Counted from the first letter of the stretch, positions 21,175 to 32,099 are shown. The stretch: DNA of 64,000 bases from Aeromonas diversa CDC 2478-85 (GCF_000819805.1 NZ_CDCE01000035.1:131047-195046), one strand, 5' to 3'. The notes: generated by a model from the letters alone, not told the origin. A program made the numbers and translations.

Positions 21175-21843
21175 TTATTCTATATGCGAGCCGTAGTCTC
21201 TGCCTGGTATGGTTGTATCCAAATGCCCGGTATCAACACAGTTGGGTTCAATGCCAAAAGTTTTAAGGCTATTCTTTTGTATTAATCCCGTCAGATAGTC
21301 AGCCGGCATTCTTATTGGATAAGCAACATCCAAAATCTTTTTCGCACCATTGAGTGAGAGTGCATAAGCCACGGCCCCAATAATACAACGTTTAGACGTA
21401 CTTGATGGGGACCTGTAATGCACTAACCGATAATCATGTGGAAGCTTATGCCATAGTGGCCAGCGCTTTGCTTTTCCATGGAAAAGATAAAGCATCTCGA
21501 AGCTGGGTTTCTTCATGACGGAGGCCAGTATCTCCGGGACACATGAGAGTAGATATGCGTCGTCCTCTAGAATGAGGGCGTGCGATATATTCTCGGAAAC
21601 TATTTTTTCATATATTCTTATGTGGCTCATTGCACAGCCGATCTCGGATTTATTCATGCTATGCCCGAAGTTTTTTTTACAAAACTCTTGGTCCACAAGA
21701 CTGAGTTCATCTTCCGATAGAGTCGAGCCGTCAACGCCAAAGAAAAATTCGAAGTCCAATCCGAGCTGATTCATCCTATTCGATAGGATATTCTGTCTTT
21801 CTTTGTTTCTTTCTAGACTGATAATAAAAATTTTCATGTTCAT
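21175..21843 (-). CDS. LPS glycosyltransferase, family 25
   Basis: This 222-residue protein of the LOS/LPS family GT25 (LgtB/Lex2B class, often beta-galactosyl- or glucosyltransferases) shows the typical start KIFIISLERNKERQ, EIGCAMSHIRIYEKI, and the acidic motif ALILEDDAYL. The start at 21843 has TAAGG upstream; a second ATG two codons later is possible. It is the first gene of the trio. It faces a divergent GT9 gene across 130 AT-rich bases that should hold both promoters. Confidence 0.85.
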   Translation of the reverse strand: MNMKIFIISLERNKERQNILSNRMNQLGLDFEFFFGVDGSTLSEDELSLVDQEFCKKNFGHSMNKSEIGCAMSHIRIYEKIVSENISHALILEDDAYLLSCVPEILASVMKKPSFEMLYLFHGKAKRWPLWHKLPHDYRLVHYRSPSSTSKRCIIGAVAYALSLNGAKKILDVAYPIRMPADYLTGLIQKNSLKTFGIEPNCVDTGHLDTTIPGRDYGSHIE

Positions 21844-21973
21844 GGCGATGCCTTAATACGGTTTTTTCAAGTATACCATTCTGTAAACCATGACTCTAGT
21901 AGTTACTGCTACCAAAAATAATGGAAATATATTATTATAAGCGTGTTGTTCTTTCTATCTCGTGACATCAAAT

Positions 21974-23056
21974 ATGCGTAGTGTAAAAGACTGGCTGCTA
22001 AGGCAAAAAGACAATATCAGGCGATACGTTGGAATCATTCTGTTTGATCGTGCCAAGCAGAAGCGTCAATGTTTGGACAACAAACCTGTGCTTTTTATCC
22101 GTTGGGATGCGAAATTAGGTGATTCGATTGTGGCATCCTGGGTAGCCAGAGAACTCAAGAAAAGCAATGCCAAACGAAAAGTTTGGGTTGTCACTAGCTC
22201 ATCAATGGCATGTTTATACAAAGAACATTTCCTATTCGACCGAGTCTTCACCATCAAGAAAAGACCCTCATACAGTGAGTTGAAGGTGCTCTGCAATGAC
22301 ATCGGGGATGTTGACTATGTTGTTCATTTTGGCAAGCGACTTAAGATGAAGGATCTGTTCTTTCTGAACAGATTGAGAGCAGCGCATGTCATTGGTTTGG
22401 ATGACCGTATGCGTCTGATTGACATCAAGCTGGGTAGAGCTTCTTTCGGACTTCATTTCGTTGATAAGTTCAAGCTGGCGCTTAATGAAATGGGGGTTGA
22501 ATCCCCTGATTCATCTTATATCCTTCCTAAGGATGCCGATGCGATTCATACGATGTCAGAGTGGTGGCCAAATGAAGGGAGCACATTCTGTTTCAATCCT
22601 TTTGGCAGTGGTAATAGTCGCAAGATTTCCTGTGAGTTATCTGCAGCATTAATCGATGAGATGCTAAAGATTGATGGTGTTCAAATTGTTCTGTTGGCAT
22701 CAGAAGATACGAGCGCTGAAGCGAATAAGATCGTTAATATGGTTGGGGAACGTCAGCGCTTGCATCTTTATGACGGAAGGACATCGCTGTCGATGCTGTT
22801 TTCTCAGCTCGAGTTGTGCTCCGGGGTGATTAGCGTCGACACGGCAACAGTACATATAGCATCGGGGCTGGGAAAGCCATTATTGGCTATATACAACAAC
22901 AACCAAGATAACTATGGTGAGTGGCATCCCAATTCTGCTTTGGCAAGTGTGATATTTTCATCAGATGATACGAGAGAGGACGTAAACCTTCTCTCTCGAG
23001 AGAGATTTAGTGAACATTTCCATGCGTGGTATGAGCAGTATTTTAGTCAGAGATGA
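21974..23056 (+). CDS. Glycosyltransferase family 9 (heptosyltransferase-like)
   Basis: This protein of about 360 residues has the GT9 N-domain motif LFIRWDAKLGDSIVASWVA. Its C-domain motif is GVISVDTATVHIASGLGKP, the nucleotide-heptose binding region of ADP-heptose:LPS heptosyltransferases. It therefore probably adds heptose or a similar sugar to the LPS outer core. The start is uncertain: ATG 21974 is chosen over GTG 21962, and neither has a clear ribosome site. AT-rich composition ties it to the island; GC rises again in the following gene. Confidence 0.82.
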   Translation: MRSVKDWLLRQKDNIRRYVGIILFDRAKQKRQCLDNKPVLFIRWDAKLGDSIVASWVARELKKSNAKRKVWVVTSSSMACLYKEHFLFDRVFTIKKRPSYSELKVLCNDIGDVDYVVHFGKRLKMKDLFFLNRLRAAHVIGLDDRMRLIDIKLGRASFGLHFVDKFKLALNEMGVESPDSSYILPKDADAIHTMSEWWPNEGSTFCFNPFGSGNSRKISCELSAALIDEMLKIDGVQIVLLASEDTSAEANKIVNMVGERQRLHLYDGRTSLSMLFSQLELCSGVISVDTATVHIASGLGKPLLAIYNNNQDNYGEWHPNSALASVIFSSDDTREDVNLLSRERFSEHFHAWYEQYFSQR

Positions 23057-23161
23057 GGGTGCTCGTTAACTTTGCTGGTAGGACTCCAGTCTTTAAATAC
23101 GATAAATATTGGCAACCTACATTGGATTTGCTGTTACTCACGTAATGATAAAGGGGACAGA

Positions 23162-24460
23162 ATGCAGTTTGACTATCGATGGGGAGGGCTGTTTCTGACA
23201 GGACTGATTACATCAATCCTGTTCTTCTTGAATCAGCAGGTTTCTGGCGATCAGCTTCAAATGCTCTATAAGGGCTATCTGGGAGCTTACAATGGCATTT
23301 GGTTGAGCTATGGCAACGCCGCGAGTGCGGTGGGTAATGTTCCGGGGAGCCTCTCGGCCTGGTTGATCGGTGGCCCCTTGCTAGTGTGGGACTCGCCTTA
23401 CGCCCCCATGTTGCTGCTGCTGGCCATGCGACTGGTCGGGTTCCTGCTGTTGGATGCCGTCATTCGGCAGGTGTTCGATGACAGGGTGCGGCTGCTTTTT
23501 CTGGTGCTTTGTTGGCTCAACCCCTGGTTCCAGTACGAGAGTCTGCTCTATAACCCCTCTTATCTCTTTCTCTTCTCGGCAATGCACTGTTGGTCGGCTT
23601 GGCATATGCGCGAGCGGGCTTCATTCTGGCATACGGTAGTCCATCTGCTGTCGATCGGAATGGCGATGCAGCTGCACTACTCCTGGCCCCTGTTGGCGGT
23701 GATCTCGGCCTACCTGTTCTGGCGTCGCGCTTTAAAGGTCAGTTGGAGCGGGGTCGTGGTGGCCGTGCTCCTTATCGGCGCATCCCTGATCCCCTATGCC
23801 ATGGAGGTGATCAGCAATAGTCAGATCACCCAGAACGAGGACCCCGAAGCCCGTCAACGCTATATCGGTTGGGGGCTGGTCCATGTCTATCCGGTGCTGA
23901 AATCGGTGCTCTATTGGTTGCGCTACGGTTCTTGGCTGTTTGCCGGCAAACTGGTCAATGAAACTCAGTTTCTCTGGCTCTCCGGCAACGCCTATCTGCA
24001 GTTTGCGGCGGTATGGTTGTGGCGGGTCGCCATCTATGGCATCGGCTCGGCGACCGTAGTGCTGGCGGCGTACGCCAACTGGGATTTGTGGCGCACTTTG
24101 CGTCGGCGCCTGTGGCGTAGCGATCGTGCCCCGCTCGATGGGCAGAGCTGGCTCGGCCTCTATGCCATTGCGGCCTTGCTTGCCGTTTTGGTGAGCGCGG
24201 CGCTCTCTCCCATTATCTTCAACTACTGGCATCTGATGCTGATCTTCCCTTATGCCCTCTTCCCCGTGTTGCTGATGCTGGTGAAGTGGCGTGATGCCTA
24301 CCCGCAGTGGCAGGCAAAGGTGCTGTGGGGGGCCATCGCCTTCTGTGTCGTGGTCAACCTGATTGCAGCCTGCGACAGCACCAAGTTCTCCTATAAGGCG
24401 GACTATAAGGGCCAAGTACTGGAGTACGTGCAGCAGCAGTTTGGCCGCACCACGCGCTGA
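23162..24460 (+). CDS. Polytopic membrane protein, possible GT-C type glycosyltransferase
   Basis: This 432-residue protein has ten or more hydrophobic helices. The first periplasmic loop carries an acidic pair region (VSGDQLQMLYKGYL), and a later loop reads NPWFQYESLLYNPSYL; this layout recalls GT-C glycosyltransferases such as ArnT-type enzymes. I do not recognise the family with confidence. ATG 23162 follows a strong AAGGGG site. The first 150 bases are AT-rich, then composition returns to the genome norm, so the right edge of the island falls at or inside the 5' end. Position suggests modification of LPS or O-antigen with a lipid-linked sugar. Confidence 0.65.
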   Translation: MQFDYRWGGLFLTGLITSILFFLNQQVSGDQLQMLYKGYLGAYNGIWLSYGNAASAVGNVPGSLSAWLIGGPLLVWDSPYAPMLLLLAMRLVGFLLLDAVIRQVFDDRVRLLFLVLCWLNPWFQYESLLYNPSYLFLFSAMHCWSAWHMRERASFWHTVVHLLSIGMAMQLHYSWPLLAVISAYLFWRRALKVSWSGVVVAVLLIGASLIPYAMEVISNSQITQNEDPEARQRYIGWGLVHVYPVLKSVLYWLRYGSWLFAGKLVNETQFLWLSGNAYLQFAAVWLWRVAIYGIGSATVVLAAYANWDLWRTLRRRLWRSDRAPLDGQSWLGLYAIAALLAVLVSAALSPIIFNYWHLMLIFPYALFPVLLMLVKWRDAYPQWQAKVLWGAIAFCVVVNLIAACDSTKFSYKADYKGQVLEYVQQQFGRTTR

Positions 24461-24530
24461 GTTCGGCACGGGCGTGCATTGTGGTTATAATGCGCGCCCA
24501 CTCCGTTTGGCCTTGTGCAAGGTGAGCAAG

Positions 24531-25346
24531 ATGAACCCTGAGTATCAGCAACGCTTCGGCGGGATCGCCCGTCTCTACGGCCAGCCGGCCCTGGCCTCCT
24601 TCGCCCGTGCTCACGTCTGCGTGGTCGGCATCGGCGGGGTGGGCTCCTGGGCGGCCGAGGCACTGGCGCGTTCCGGCATCGGTCAGATCACCCTGATCGA
24701 CATGGATGACATCTGCATCACCAACAGCAATCGCCAGATCCACGCCCTGCAGGGGAATGTGGGCCGCCTCAAGACCGAGGCCATGGCCGAGCGCATCCGC
24801 CTCATCAACCCGGATTGTCAGGTGACCGAGGTGGATGACTTCGTCACCGCCGACAACCTGGCCGAGCATATCCACGGCGGGTTTGATTACATCATCGACG
24901 CCATCGATTCGGTCAAGGCCAAGGTGGCGCTGATCGCGTTCTGCAAGCGGCGTAAGATCCCCATCATAGTCGCCGGCGGCGCCGGCGGTCAGATGGACCC
25001 GACCCAGGTGCAGGTGGCGGATTTGGCCAAGACCATCCAGGATCCCCTGGCTGCCAAGGTGCGCAGCGACCTGCGCCGGCTGCACAACTTCAGCAAGAAC
25101 CCGGCCCGCAAGTTCGGGGTGGAGTGCGTCTTCTCCACCGAGCAGCTCAGCTACCCGGACGGCAGTGGCGGCGTCTGTCACGCCAAGGCGGCGAGCGACG
25201 GCACCATGAAGATGGATTGCGCCTCCGGCTTTGGTGCCGTGACACCGGTGACCGCCACCTTTGGCTTCGTGGCCGTCTCCCGGGTGCTCAAGAAGATCAC
25301 CGAGCGCGGCGCCCGAGCCGACCAACCAGCTCCCGCCGCTGAATAA
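24531..25346 (+). CDS. tcdA: tRNA threonylcarbamoyladenosine dehydratase TcdA
   Basis: TcdA (formerly CsdL/YgdL) is an E1-like enzyme that cyclises t6A37 to ct6A in tRNAs reading ANN codons, using ATP. The 271-residue protein has the nucleotide-binding GIGGVGSWAAEALARSG and the DMDD acidic motif. In E. coli it works beside the cysteine desulfurase CsdA and CsdE, which lie next door here in convergent orientation. ATG 24531 matches the family start. Confidence 0.95.
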   Translation: MNPEYQQRFGGIARLYGQPALASFARAHVCVVGIGGVGSWAAEALARSGIGQITLIDMDDICITNSNRQIHALQGNVGRLKTEAMAERIRLINPDCQVTEVDDFVTADNLAEHIHGGFDYIIDAIDSVKAKVALIAFCKRRKIPIIVAGGAGGQMDPTQVQVADLAKTIQDPLAAKVRSDLRRLHNFSKNPARKFGVECVFSTEQLSYPDGSGGVCHAKAASDGTMKMDCASGFGAVTPVTATFGFVAVSRVLKKITERGARADQPAPAAE

Positions 25347-25360
25347 CCGCGAGGGCAGAT

Positions 25361-25393
25361 ACAGAGAGGGCAGCCAATGGCTGCCCTCTCTGT
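25361..25393. terminator. Shared hairpin between tcdA and csdE
   Basis: A 15-bp perfect stem (25361-25375 with 25379-25393, loop AAT) lies between the convergent genes. T runs are absent, so it may block transcription collisions or act as an RNA end stabiliser rather than as a strict intrinsic terminator. Confidence 0.6.
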
Positions 25394-25394
25394 A

Positions 25395-25820
25395 TTAGCC
25401 GATCCGCTCGCTGATGGCCTGAACGATGGCGCGCAGCCCGTTGCCGCGCGAGGGGGATAGGTGTTTCTCCAGCCCCAGCTCGGCGAGGTAGGCCTCCATA
25501 TCGAAGGCGCGGATCGCCGCGCCGCTCTGGTGGTTGAGGGCCGCCAGCACGATGACGACGAGGCCGCGCACGATGCGCGCGTCCGAGTCGCAGGCGAAGT
25601 GCCAGTGGCCGTCTTGCTCCTCGGCCAGCAGCCAGGCCTGGCTCTCGCAGCCGTGCAGGCGATGCTCCTCGGTCTGCCACTCGGCGGGCAAGGTGGGCAG
25701 CTGCTTGCCGAGCTGGATGATGAGGCGGTACTGGTTCTCCCAGCCCTGGGCAGCGGCAAAGGCGGCGCGGATGGCATCGGCGTCCGGCGTCTCGCCGATG
25801 GGGGTATAGGTCGCGAGCAT
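25395..25820 (-). CDS. csdE: Sulfur acceptor protein CsdE
   Basis: This 141-residue SufE-family protein accepts persulfide sulfur from CsdA. The acceptor cysteine is Cys58 in LHGCESQAW. The stop of csdA overlaps its start by one base, so the two are translationally coupled. The pair supplies sulfur and supports the TcdA pathway. Confidence 0.93.
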   Translation of the reverse strand: MLATYTPIGETPDADAIRAAFAAAQGWENQYRLIIQLGKQLPTLPAEWQTEEHRLHGCESQAWLLAEEQDGHWHFACDSDARIVRGLVVIVLAALNHQSGAAIRAFDMEAYLAELGLEKHLSPSRGNGLRAIVQAISERIG

Positions 25821-27034
25821 CAGAAGAACTCCTCCAGCTTGTGGATGGCGCGGATCAGGGCGTCGACCTCTTCCCGGGTCGAGTAGCAGGCGAGCGACGC
25901 CCGCAGGGTGCCGCCGATCCCCAGGCTTTCCATCAGCGGCATGGCGCAGTGGTGGCCGACGCGCACAGCGACCCCCTGCAGGTCGAGCAGGGTGCCGGCG
26001 TCCTGGGGATGGACCTCATCGAGCAGGAAGGAGACGGCCCCGATCCGCTCCTTTGGCTCCCCCACCAGGCGCACGCCGGGGGTAGTCCGCAGCCGCTCGG
26101 CCAAGTAGTTGGTCAGCTCGTACTCGTGGGCGAGCAGAGCGTCCCTGTCCTGCTCTTGCAGGAAGTCGATGGCCGCTGCCAGGCTGACGGCGCCGGCGAT
26201 GTGCGGGGTGCCTGCCTCGAACTTGAACGGCGGCTGGTTGAAGCTGGTGCCGGCGAAGCTCACCCGCTCTATCATCTCGCCGCCCCCCTGCCAGGGGGGC
26301 ATTTTCTCGAGCAGATCGCGGCGCCCCCACAGGGCGCCGATACCGGTGGGGGCATACATCTTGTGGCCCGAGAAGGCGTAAAAATCGCAGCCGAGCCGCT
26401 GTACGTCCACTGGCAGGTGGGCGACCGCCTGGGCCCCGTCGATCAACACCAGGGCGCCGGCAGCCTTGGCCAACCGTGCCATCTCTGCCACCGGGTTAAT
26501 GGTGCCGAGGGCGTTGGAGACCTGGCCGACGGCAACCAGCCGGGTGCGCGGGCCGAGCAGGGCCCGGTAGGCATCGAGGTCGATGTCACCGCGCGGGTCC
26601 AGGGGGATGGGGACGACCCGGGCGCCGCTGCGCTGCGCTGTCAGCTGCCAGGGGACAATATTGGCGTGGTGCTCGAGGGTGCTGACCAGGATCTCGTCGC
26701 CGGGCTTAAGGCTCTGCCCCCAGCTTTGGGCCACCAGGTTGATCGCCTCTGTGGTGCCGCGGGTCCAGATCACCTCGCGGCTGTCGGGGGCGTTGATAAA
26801 ACGGGCCACCGTCTCACGGGCCGCCTCGAAGGCCGCCGTCGCCCGGGTGCTGAGTGCGTGAGAGGCCCGGTGCACATTGGCGTTGTCGCTCTGGTAAAAC
26901 GCGCGCATGGCCTCCAGCACCGCCTCGGGCTTCTGGGTGGTGGCGGCGTTGTCCAGATAGACCAGGGGGTGGCCGTTGACCGACTGGTGCAGGGCCGGGA
27001 ACTGGCGACGAAGCGTGGAAACGCAGAGACTCAT
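25820..27034 (-). CDS. csdA: Cysteine desulfurase CsdA
   Basis: This group II cysteine desulfurase of 404 residues (E. coli 401) removes sulfur from cysteine to give alanine and an enzyme persulfide. The PLP lysine lies in [13 protein letters not shown], the PLP-stacking histidine in [10 protein letters not shown] and the catalytic cysteine in [13 protein letters not shown] 27034 matches the family; 39 in-frame codons upstream are ignored. It is divergent from rep. Confidence 0.95.
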   Translation of the reverse strand: MSLCVSTLRRQFPALHQSVNGHPLVYLDNAATTQKPEAVLEAMRAFYQSDNANVHRASHALSTRATAAFEAARETVARFINAPDSREVIWTRGTTEAINLVAQSWGQSLKPGDEILVSTLEHHANIVPWQLTAQRSGARVVPIPLDPRGDIDLDAYRALLGPRTRLVAVGQVSNALGTINPVAEMARLAKAAGALVLIDGAQAVAHLPVDVQRLGCDFYAFSGHKMYAPTGIGALWGRRDLLEKMPPWQGGGEMIERVSFAGTSFNQPPFKFEAGTPHIAGAVSLAAAIDFLQEQDRDALLAHEYELTNYLAERLRTTPGVRLVGEPKERIGAVSFLLDEVHPQDAGTLLDLQGVAVRVGHHCAMPLMESLGIGGTLRASLACYSTREEVDALIRAIHKLEEFF

Positions 27035-27162
27035 GGCATGCTCGCAGGGACGAAAGGGGGCAACATGATCCTGAAAATAGCCGCAAAGCACAAGTTTGCA
27101 GCGGGAAAGCGCCCCTGCCTTTCTGCTACAATCTCGCCCCTCCTTGTGCAACGGAGTCCTTC

Positions 27163-29175
27163 ATGAAGCTCAACCCCAATCAGAACGAAGCGGTCAAGTA
27201 CGTATCCGGCCCCTGCCTGGTGTTGGCGGGAGCCGGCTCCGGCAAGACGCGCGTCATCACCAACAAGATCGCCTATCTGGTGCAGCAGTGTGGCTACAAC
27301 GCTCGCAACATCGCCGCGGTCACCTTCACCAACAAGGCGGCCCGTGAAATGAAAGAGCGGGTGGGCCAGACCCTGGGCCGCAAGGAGGCGCGCGGCCTGA
27401 TGGTCTCGACCTTCCATACCCTGGGGCTCGAGATCATCCGGCGCGAGCACAAGACCCTCAACCTCAAGGCCAACTTCTCCCTGTTCGACGATACGGATCA
27501 GCTGGCCCTGCTCAAAGAGCTGACCGAAGCCGAGCTCGACAATGACAAGGACCGGCTCTCGGCCCTTATCAGCCAGATCTCCAACTGGAAGAACGATCTG
27601 GTGTTGCCGGCGCGCGCCCTGCGTATCGCCCGCGGTCCTGACGAGGTGTTGATGGCCCAGCTCTACGAGCGCTATCACCGCCAGATGGTGGCCTACAACG
27701 CCCTCGATTTCGACGACCTCATCCTGATGCCGACCCTGCTGCTCAAGATGAACGACGAGGTGCGCACCCGCTGGCAGGCCAAGATCCGCTACTTGTTGGT
27801 GGACGAGTATCAGGACACCAACACCAGCCAGTACGAGTTGGTCAAACAGATCGTCGGCGAGCGGGCCCGCTTCACCGTGGTGGGGGACGACGACCAGTCG
27901 ATCTACTCCTGGCGGGGGGCCAAGCCCCAGAACCTGGTGCTGCTGGGGGAGGACTTCCCCCATCTTCGCCTCATCAAGCTGGAGCAGAACTATCGCTCCA
28001 AGGGGCGCATCCTCAAGTGCGCCAACATACTGATCGCCAACAACCCCCACGTCTATGACAAGGCGCTCTTCTCCGAGCTCGACTACGGGGTGCCGGTGCG
28101 GGTGCTGTTTGCCAAGAACGAGGAGCACGAGGCGGAGCGTATTGCCGCCGAGCTGATGGGTCACAAGTTCATGAACCGCACCCGATTCAAGGACTACGCC
28201 ATCCTCTACCGGGGCAACCACCAGTCACGCATCTTCGAGAAGGCGCTGATGACCAACCGTATCCCCTACAAGATTTCGGGGGGCACCTCGTTCTTCTCGC
28301 GCACCGAGATCAAGGACATCATGGCCTACCTCAAGCTGTTGGTGAATCCGGACGAGGACACGGCATTTCTGCGGGTGGTCAACCTGCCGCGCCGCGAAAT
28401 CGGCCCCACCACGCTCGAAAAACTTGGCCAGTACGCCAACCAGCGTGGCAAGAGCCTGTTTGCCGCCAGTTTCGAGCTGGGGCTGGAGCAGCATCTCTCG
28501 GGGCGTGGCCTGGTGGCCCTGCGCGCCTTCACCGAGTGGCTGGTGCGCCTCGGGGACAATGCCGTGCGCGGCAACCCGGTCGAGGCGGTGCGCGACATGA
28601 TCAAGGAGATCCACTACGAGGAGTGGCTCTACGAGACCTCACCCAGCCCCAGGGCGGCCGAGATGCGGATGCAGAACGTCTCGACCCTTTATCGCTGGAT
28701 CACCGAGATGCTGGAAGGGGATGAGGTGGACGAGCCCATGACCCTGCCCCAGGTGGTCACCCGCCTCACCCTGCGCGACATGATGGAGCGCAACGAGGGG
28801 GAGGATGAGGTGGATCAGGTGCAGTTGATGACCCTGCACGCCTCCAAGGGGCTGGAGTTCCCCTATGTCTTCATGGTCGGCATGGAGGAAGGGCTGCTGC
28901 CCCACCAGACCAGCATCGACGAGGACAACGTGGAGGAGGAGCGGCGCCTGGCCTATGTGGGCATCACCCGGGCCCAGACCGAACTCACCTTCACCCTCTG
29001 CCGCGAGCGGCGCCAGTTTGGTGAGACGGTGCGACCGGAGCCGAGCCGCTTCCTGCTGGAGCTGCCTCAGGACGATCTGATGTGGGAAAACCAGAAGAAG
29101 GTGACGGCCGAGGAGCGGCAGATCAAGGGGCAAGTCGGGGTCGCTAACCTGCGCGCCTTGTTCAAGAAGGACTAA
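27163..29175 (+). CDS. rep: ATP-dependent DNA helicase Rep
   Basis: Rep is a 3'-5' superfamily 1 helicase that clears proteins ahead of replication forks and restarts stalled forks. The 670-residue protein (E. coli 673) has Walker A AGAGSGKT, motif II DEYQDTN, motif [11 protein letters not shown] and motif [15 protein letters not shown], and is nearly collinear with E. coli Rep. The start follows ACGGAGTCCTTC. Its stop overlaps that of the convergent GGDEF-EAL gene. Confidence 0.98.
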   Translation: MKLNPNQNEAVKYVSGPCLVLAGAGSGKTRVITNKIAYLVQQCGYNARNIAAVTFTNKAAREMKERVGQTLGRKEARGLMVSTFHTLGLEIIRREHKTLNLKANFSLFDDTDQLALLKELTEAELDNDKDRLSALISQISNWKNDLVLPARALRIARGPDEVLMAQLYERYHRQMVAYNALDFDDLILMPTLLLKMNDEVRTRWQAKIRYLLVDEYQDTNTSQYELVKQIVGERARFTVVGDDDQSIYSWRGAKPQNLVLLGEDFPHLRLIKLEQNYRSKGRILKCANILIANNPHVYDKALFSELDYGVPVRVLFAKNEEHEAERIAAELMGHKFMNRTRFKDYAILYRGNHQSRIFEKALMTNRIPYKISGGTSFFSRTEIKDIMAYLKLLVNPDEDTAFLRVVNLPRREIGPTTLEKLGQYANQRGKSLFAASFELGLEQHLSGRGLVALRAFTEWLVRLGDNAVRGNPVEAVRDMIKEIHYEEWLYETSPSPRAAEMRMQNVSTLYRWITEMLEGDEVDEPMTLPQVVTRLTLRDMMERNEGEDEVDQVQLMTLHASKGLEFPYVFMVGMEEGLLPHQTSIDEDNVEEERRLAYVGITRAQTELTFTLCRERRQFGETVRPEPSRFLLELPQDDLMWENQKKVTAEERQIKGQVGVANLRALFKKD

Positions 29176-31457
29176 CGCTTGACCGGAAACGGTCGTCCCA
29201 GCAGGGGCGGTATGTCGATGCCCTGCATGGGGGGGGCGATGAAGCGCCCCTGACCCAGTTCGCAACCCAACTCGACCAGTTTCTGGTACTCGGCCTGGTT
29301 TTCGATCCCCTCGACCACCAGATGGAACCCGAGATCCTGGCTGATGTCGCGCATGGCGCGGATCATCGCCAGATCCTTGGGGGACTGCAGCATGCGATGG
29401 GTAAAGCTGTCATCCACCTTGATGTAGTCCACCGGGTAGTGAAACAGGGCGTTGAGGGAAGAGAAGCCGGTGCCGAAGTCATCCAGGCTAATCTGAATGC
29501 CCCGGGCACGTAGCTCATGCAGTATGGTGAGCGTGTTGCCATCCTGCCTGGAGAGCTCCCGCTCGTTGAATTCGAACACCAGATATCGGGGTGAAAGCCC
29601 GCTCTCCTGTACTATGGTCAGCAGCTGCTCGACCTGCTCGCGGCTGGCCAGATGCTTGCCCGACAGGTTGAGGGCCACCTTGAACTTGATGGAGCCGATT
29701 TGCTCCAGCCAGTTGTTCAGCTGCTGGCAGGTGTGGCGCAGTATATGGCAGTCCAACTCGAGAATGAGCCCACACTGCTCGGCCAGCGGGATGAAGTCGA
29801 ATGCATCCTTGAGCGCCCCCTCCGGGGTGAGCCAGCGGGCCATCACCTCCAGCCCTACCAGGCGGCTATCCTTGAGCCGGATCAGAGGCTGAAAATAGGG
29901 GATGATCCGCCGCTCCGTGAGCGCCTGCTTCAACTCATATTCCGGCGACAGCCATGCCTGGCTGCTGCACTCCTCCGAATAGACCACGATCCGGTTGCGC
30001 CCGTTGCGTTTGGCCTGGTACATGGCCAGATCTGCCTGGTGCAGCAGCTGACTGATGTCGCTGGTCTGCTCCGTGACCATGGCGACGCCAATGCTCATAT
30101 GAATCGGCAGTTCGTTGCCGAGAATATGAAAAGGGGTTGAGTGACGCTCCATCAGGCGGTTGAGCACGGGGTTGATGCTCGCCTCATCCATGCTGTTATC
30201 CAGATAGATGACAAACTCGTCGCCCCCCAGTCGGGCCACCATGTCATTTTGACGAATGCAGGTGCTCAGCCGCAGGGCTAACTCCTTCAGTAGCAGGTCA
30301 CCCACATGATGGCCCAGGCGATCGTTGATTGTCTTGAAATGGTCGATGTCGATGAAGATCAGGGTGAAGCCCGGACTCTTGTAGCGATGGAAGTGCTTCA
30401 TCGACTGCTCCAGCCGGGTCATCAGGCAGGCCCGGTTGGGGAGACGGGTGAGGGGATCGTGCAGGGCATCGAACTGCAGCTTGCGCTCCAGCTCCTGATG
30501 GCGTTTGAGCTGCTTTTGCAGCCGCAGGTTGGCCTGGCGCAATTGAAGCAGACGCTGATTGAGGGTCTCTTCACTGTTGTAATCGACCAGCTGGTCGCGA
30601 ATCCGCTGCAGCTCCATCACCATAGTGAGCTGCCCCTTGAGGAAATCGACCAGCAGCCTCTCGTCGGCTCCGGGAGGGGCCCTGCTGCTGAGCATCAGGT
30701 GGGCGAAGTAGGTTCGTTGCAGTCGTAGTGGATGGCTGGTCCAGAATAGCCCCTGCCGCTCGGCTTCGACCGGATGGTTGCGATGACACAGAGCCATCAA
30801 CTCGGAGTCGGGGTGCTCACTGCGCTCCGGGTAGATGAGGTCGACCCCTCTCTCCTCGAGATGCAGCAAAATAAAATCCTGCACTCCCAGCATGAAACGG
30901 GCGGCCGCATCGAGCTGGGCATAGAGCGCCTGGGGCGGCAGGGTATTGGCCAGGCGCATGATGCGCGCCAGGCTTTCCACCTTCTGATGCCAGTCGGGTC
31001 GATGGTTGATGAAGGGAGAGGCCTCTTCACCGAGATGGGAGCCCGCCTGGGTTTCGCTCAGGCGATGGGCGAGGCACTCGAGCAGCAGGTGCAGGGTGGG
31101 TTGTTCGGCGGGTTCAGTTTTCGCCAACAGCCAGGTGATGGCGCCATTCTCGACGGGGAGCAGACACCATCCGGCATCTTCCTTGAGATGTAGCAGCATC
31201 TCCATCATGCGTTGGGGATCGGCTTTGACTTGCTCGCGCAGGGACGGGGGGAGACCGGATTCGTAGATCCATCGCAAGCCGGCGCTGCCATAACCGAGTA
31301 GCGCAAAATGGCTCAATGGACAGTAACCAGAGAGGCTGGCTCGCAGTTGTTCAAACTCGTCCGCAGTGGCCTGGGCCGGTGGCGGGAAGTTGAGAATAGA
31401 TGACACCAGCGCCAACAGTGGCGTGGTGTGCTGCGTGCCTTGGGTATCGATCATCAA
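29172..31457 (-). CDS. GGDEF-EAL c-di-GMP protein
   Basis: This 761-residue protein appears soluble. Residues 1-280 are a helical region of unknown fold, and a coiled coil lies around 285-325. A GGDEF domain follows (about 330-495) with intact GGDEF near 411 and an RxxD inhibitory site (RQND) five residues before it. An EAL domain (about 515-755) completes it. The EAL box reads EVMAR; the catalytic Glu, the DDFGTG motif and the IKVD lysine are kept, while the usual GYLF-type site near the end reads GQGRF. It could both make and break c-di-GMP; the EAL deviations make the hydrolytic half uncertain. No signal peptide or membrane helix was seen. Confidence 0.9.
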   Translation of the reverse strand: MMIDTQGTQHTTPLLALVSSILNFPPPAQATADEFEQLRASLSGYCPLSHFALLGYGSAGLRWIYESGLPPSLREQVKADPQRMMEMLLHLKEDAGWCLLPVENGAITWLLAKTEPAEQPTLHLLLECLAHRLSETQAGSHLGEEASPFINHRPDWHQKVESLARIMRLANTLPPQALYAQLDAAARFMLGVQDFILLHLEERGVDLIYPERSEHPDSELMALCHRNHPVEAERQGLFWTSHPLRLQRTYFAHLMLSSRAPPGADERLLVDFLKGQLTMVMELQRIRDQLVDYNSEETLNQRLLQLRQANLRLQKQLKRHQELERKLQFDALHDPLTRLPNRACLMTRLEQSMKHFHRYKSPGFTLIFIDIDHFKTINDRLGHHVGDLLLKELALRLSTCIRQNDMVARLGGDEFVIYLDNSMDEASINPVLNRLMERHSTPFHILGNELPIHMSIGVAMVTEQTSDISQLLHQADLAMYQAKRNGRNRIVVYSEECSSQAWLSPEYELKQALTERRIIPYFQPLIRLKDSRLVGLEVMARWLTPEGALKDAFDFIPLAEQCGLILELDCHILRHTCQQLNNWLEQIGSIKFKVALNLSGKHLASREQVEQLLTIVQESGLSPRYLVFEFNERELSRQDGNTLTILHELRARGIQISLDDFGTGFSSLNALFHYPVDYIKVDDSFTHRMLQSPKDLAMIRAMRDISQDLGFHLVVEGIENQAEYQKLVELGCELGQGRFIAPPMQGIDIPPLLGRPFPVKR

Positions 31458-31503
31458 GGGTGCCCTGGTCTGTTGACCCTTTAAGCGTAGCCGGGCTCCC
31501 CGG

Positions 31504-31529
31504 AAGGGAAAGGGTCACCGAGGTGACCC
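31504..31529 (-). terminator. Cytochrome c5 gene terminator
   Basis: The palindrome GGGTCACC/GGTGACCC (31512-31529) is followed on the minus strand by TTTCCCTT. It lies 10 bp past the cytochrome gene stop. Confidence 0.65.
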
Positions 31530-31539
31530 GGATCATGAC

Positions 31540-31995
31540 TCAGAGTTTGTCTGTCATGTAATGGATTGCGTTTTCGATCTCTTCATCGCTACAGGCGGCA
31601 CAGGTACCGCGCGCAGGCATGGTGCCGTGGCTGCCGGTGAACCCTTCGATGGCGTGCTTGCGCAGGGTGTCGAAGCCCTGGGCGACACGCGGGTCCCAAG
31701 CGGCCTTATCGCCACGCTTGGGCGCGCCGGCGGCGCCGGTGTCGTGGCAAGCGAAGCAGGCGCCCTTGTAGACGGTTTCACCATCACGGGGGCCGGACGA
31801 GGCGCTGGCGGTCTGGTTTGCCGCCGGAGCTATGCCCTCCAGATCCTGGGCCGAGTAGACACTACCGACCGGCTTGGTGCGCTCGGCGATGGCCTCCGGT
31901 GACATATCCTGATTGGCGGCAAGGGCCGCGGTAGAAAGGCTGGCGGCGGTAATGCCGACGGCCAGCAGATAGCTCAGTTGTTTTAACACGCTCAC
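31540..31995 (-). CDS. Cytochrome c5, monohaem
   Basis: This 151-residue periplasmic cytochrome has a signal peptide (MSVLKQLSYLLAVGITAAS onward, cleaved near ALA). One haem site is present, CFACH, with the axial methionine in GTMPARGTC. The extra CAAC cysteine pair near the C-terminus is a feature of the c5 family. It likely shuttles electrons between the bc1 complex and terminal oxidases. A perfect -10 TATAAT (minus strand, 32036-32041) lies about 40 bp upstream of the start. It stands alone between terminators. Confidence 0.9.
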   Translation of the reverse strand: MSVLKQLSYLLAVGITAASLSTAALAANQDMSPEAIAERTKPVGSVYSAQDLEGIAPAANQTASASSGPRDGETVYKGACFACHDTGAAGAPKRGDKAAWDPRVAQGFDTLRKHAIEGFTGSHGTMPARGTCAACSDEEIENAIHYMTDKL

Positions 31996-32099
31996 ATACT
32001 CCCAGCAGGCATTTATTATCCCTAGAAACGGCGTGATTATAACCGAACAGTTACAGCCATTTAAACGCTTGTGTGTGAAGTGTTAAGCAATCTCGGCAT

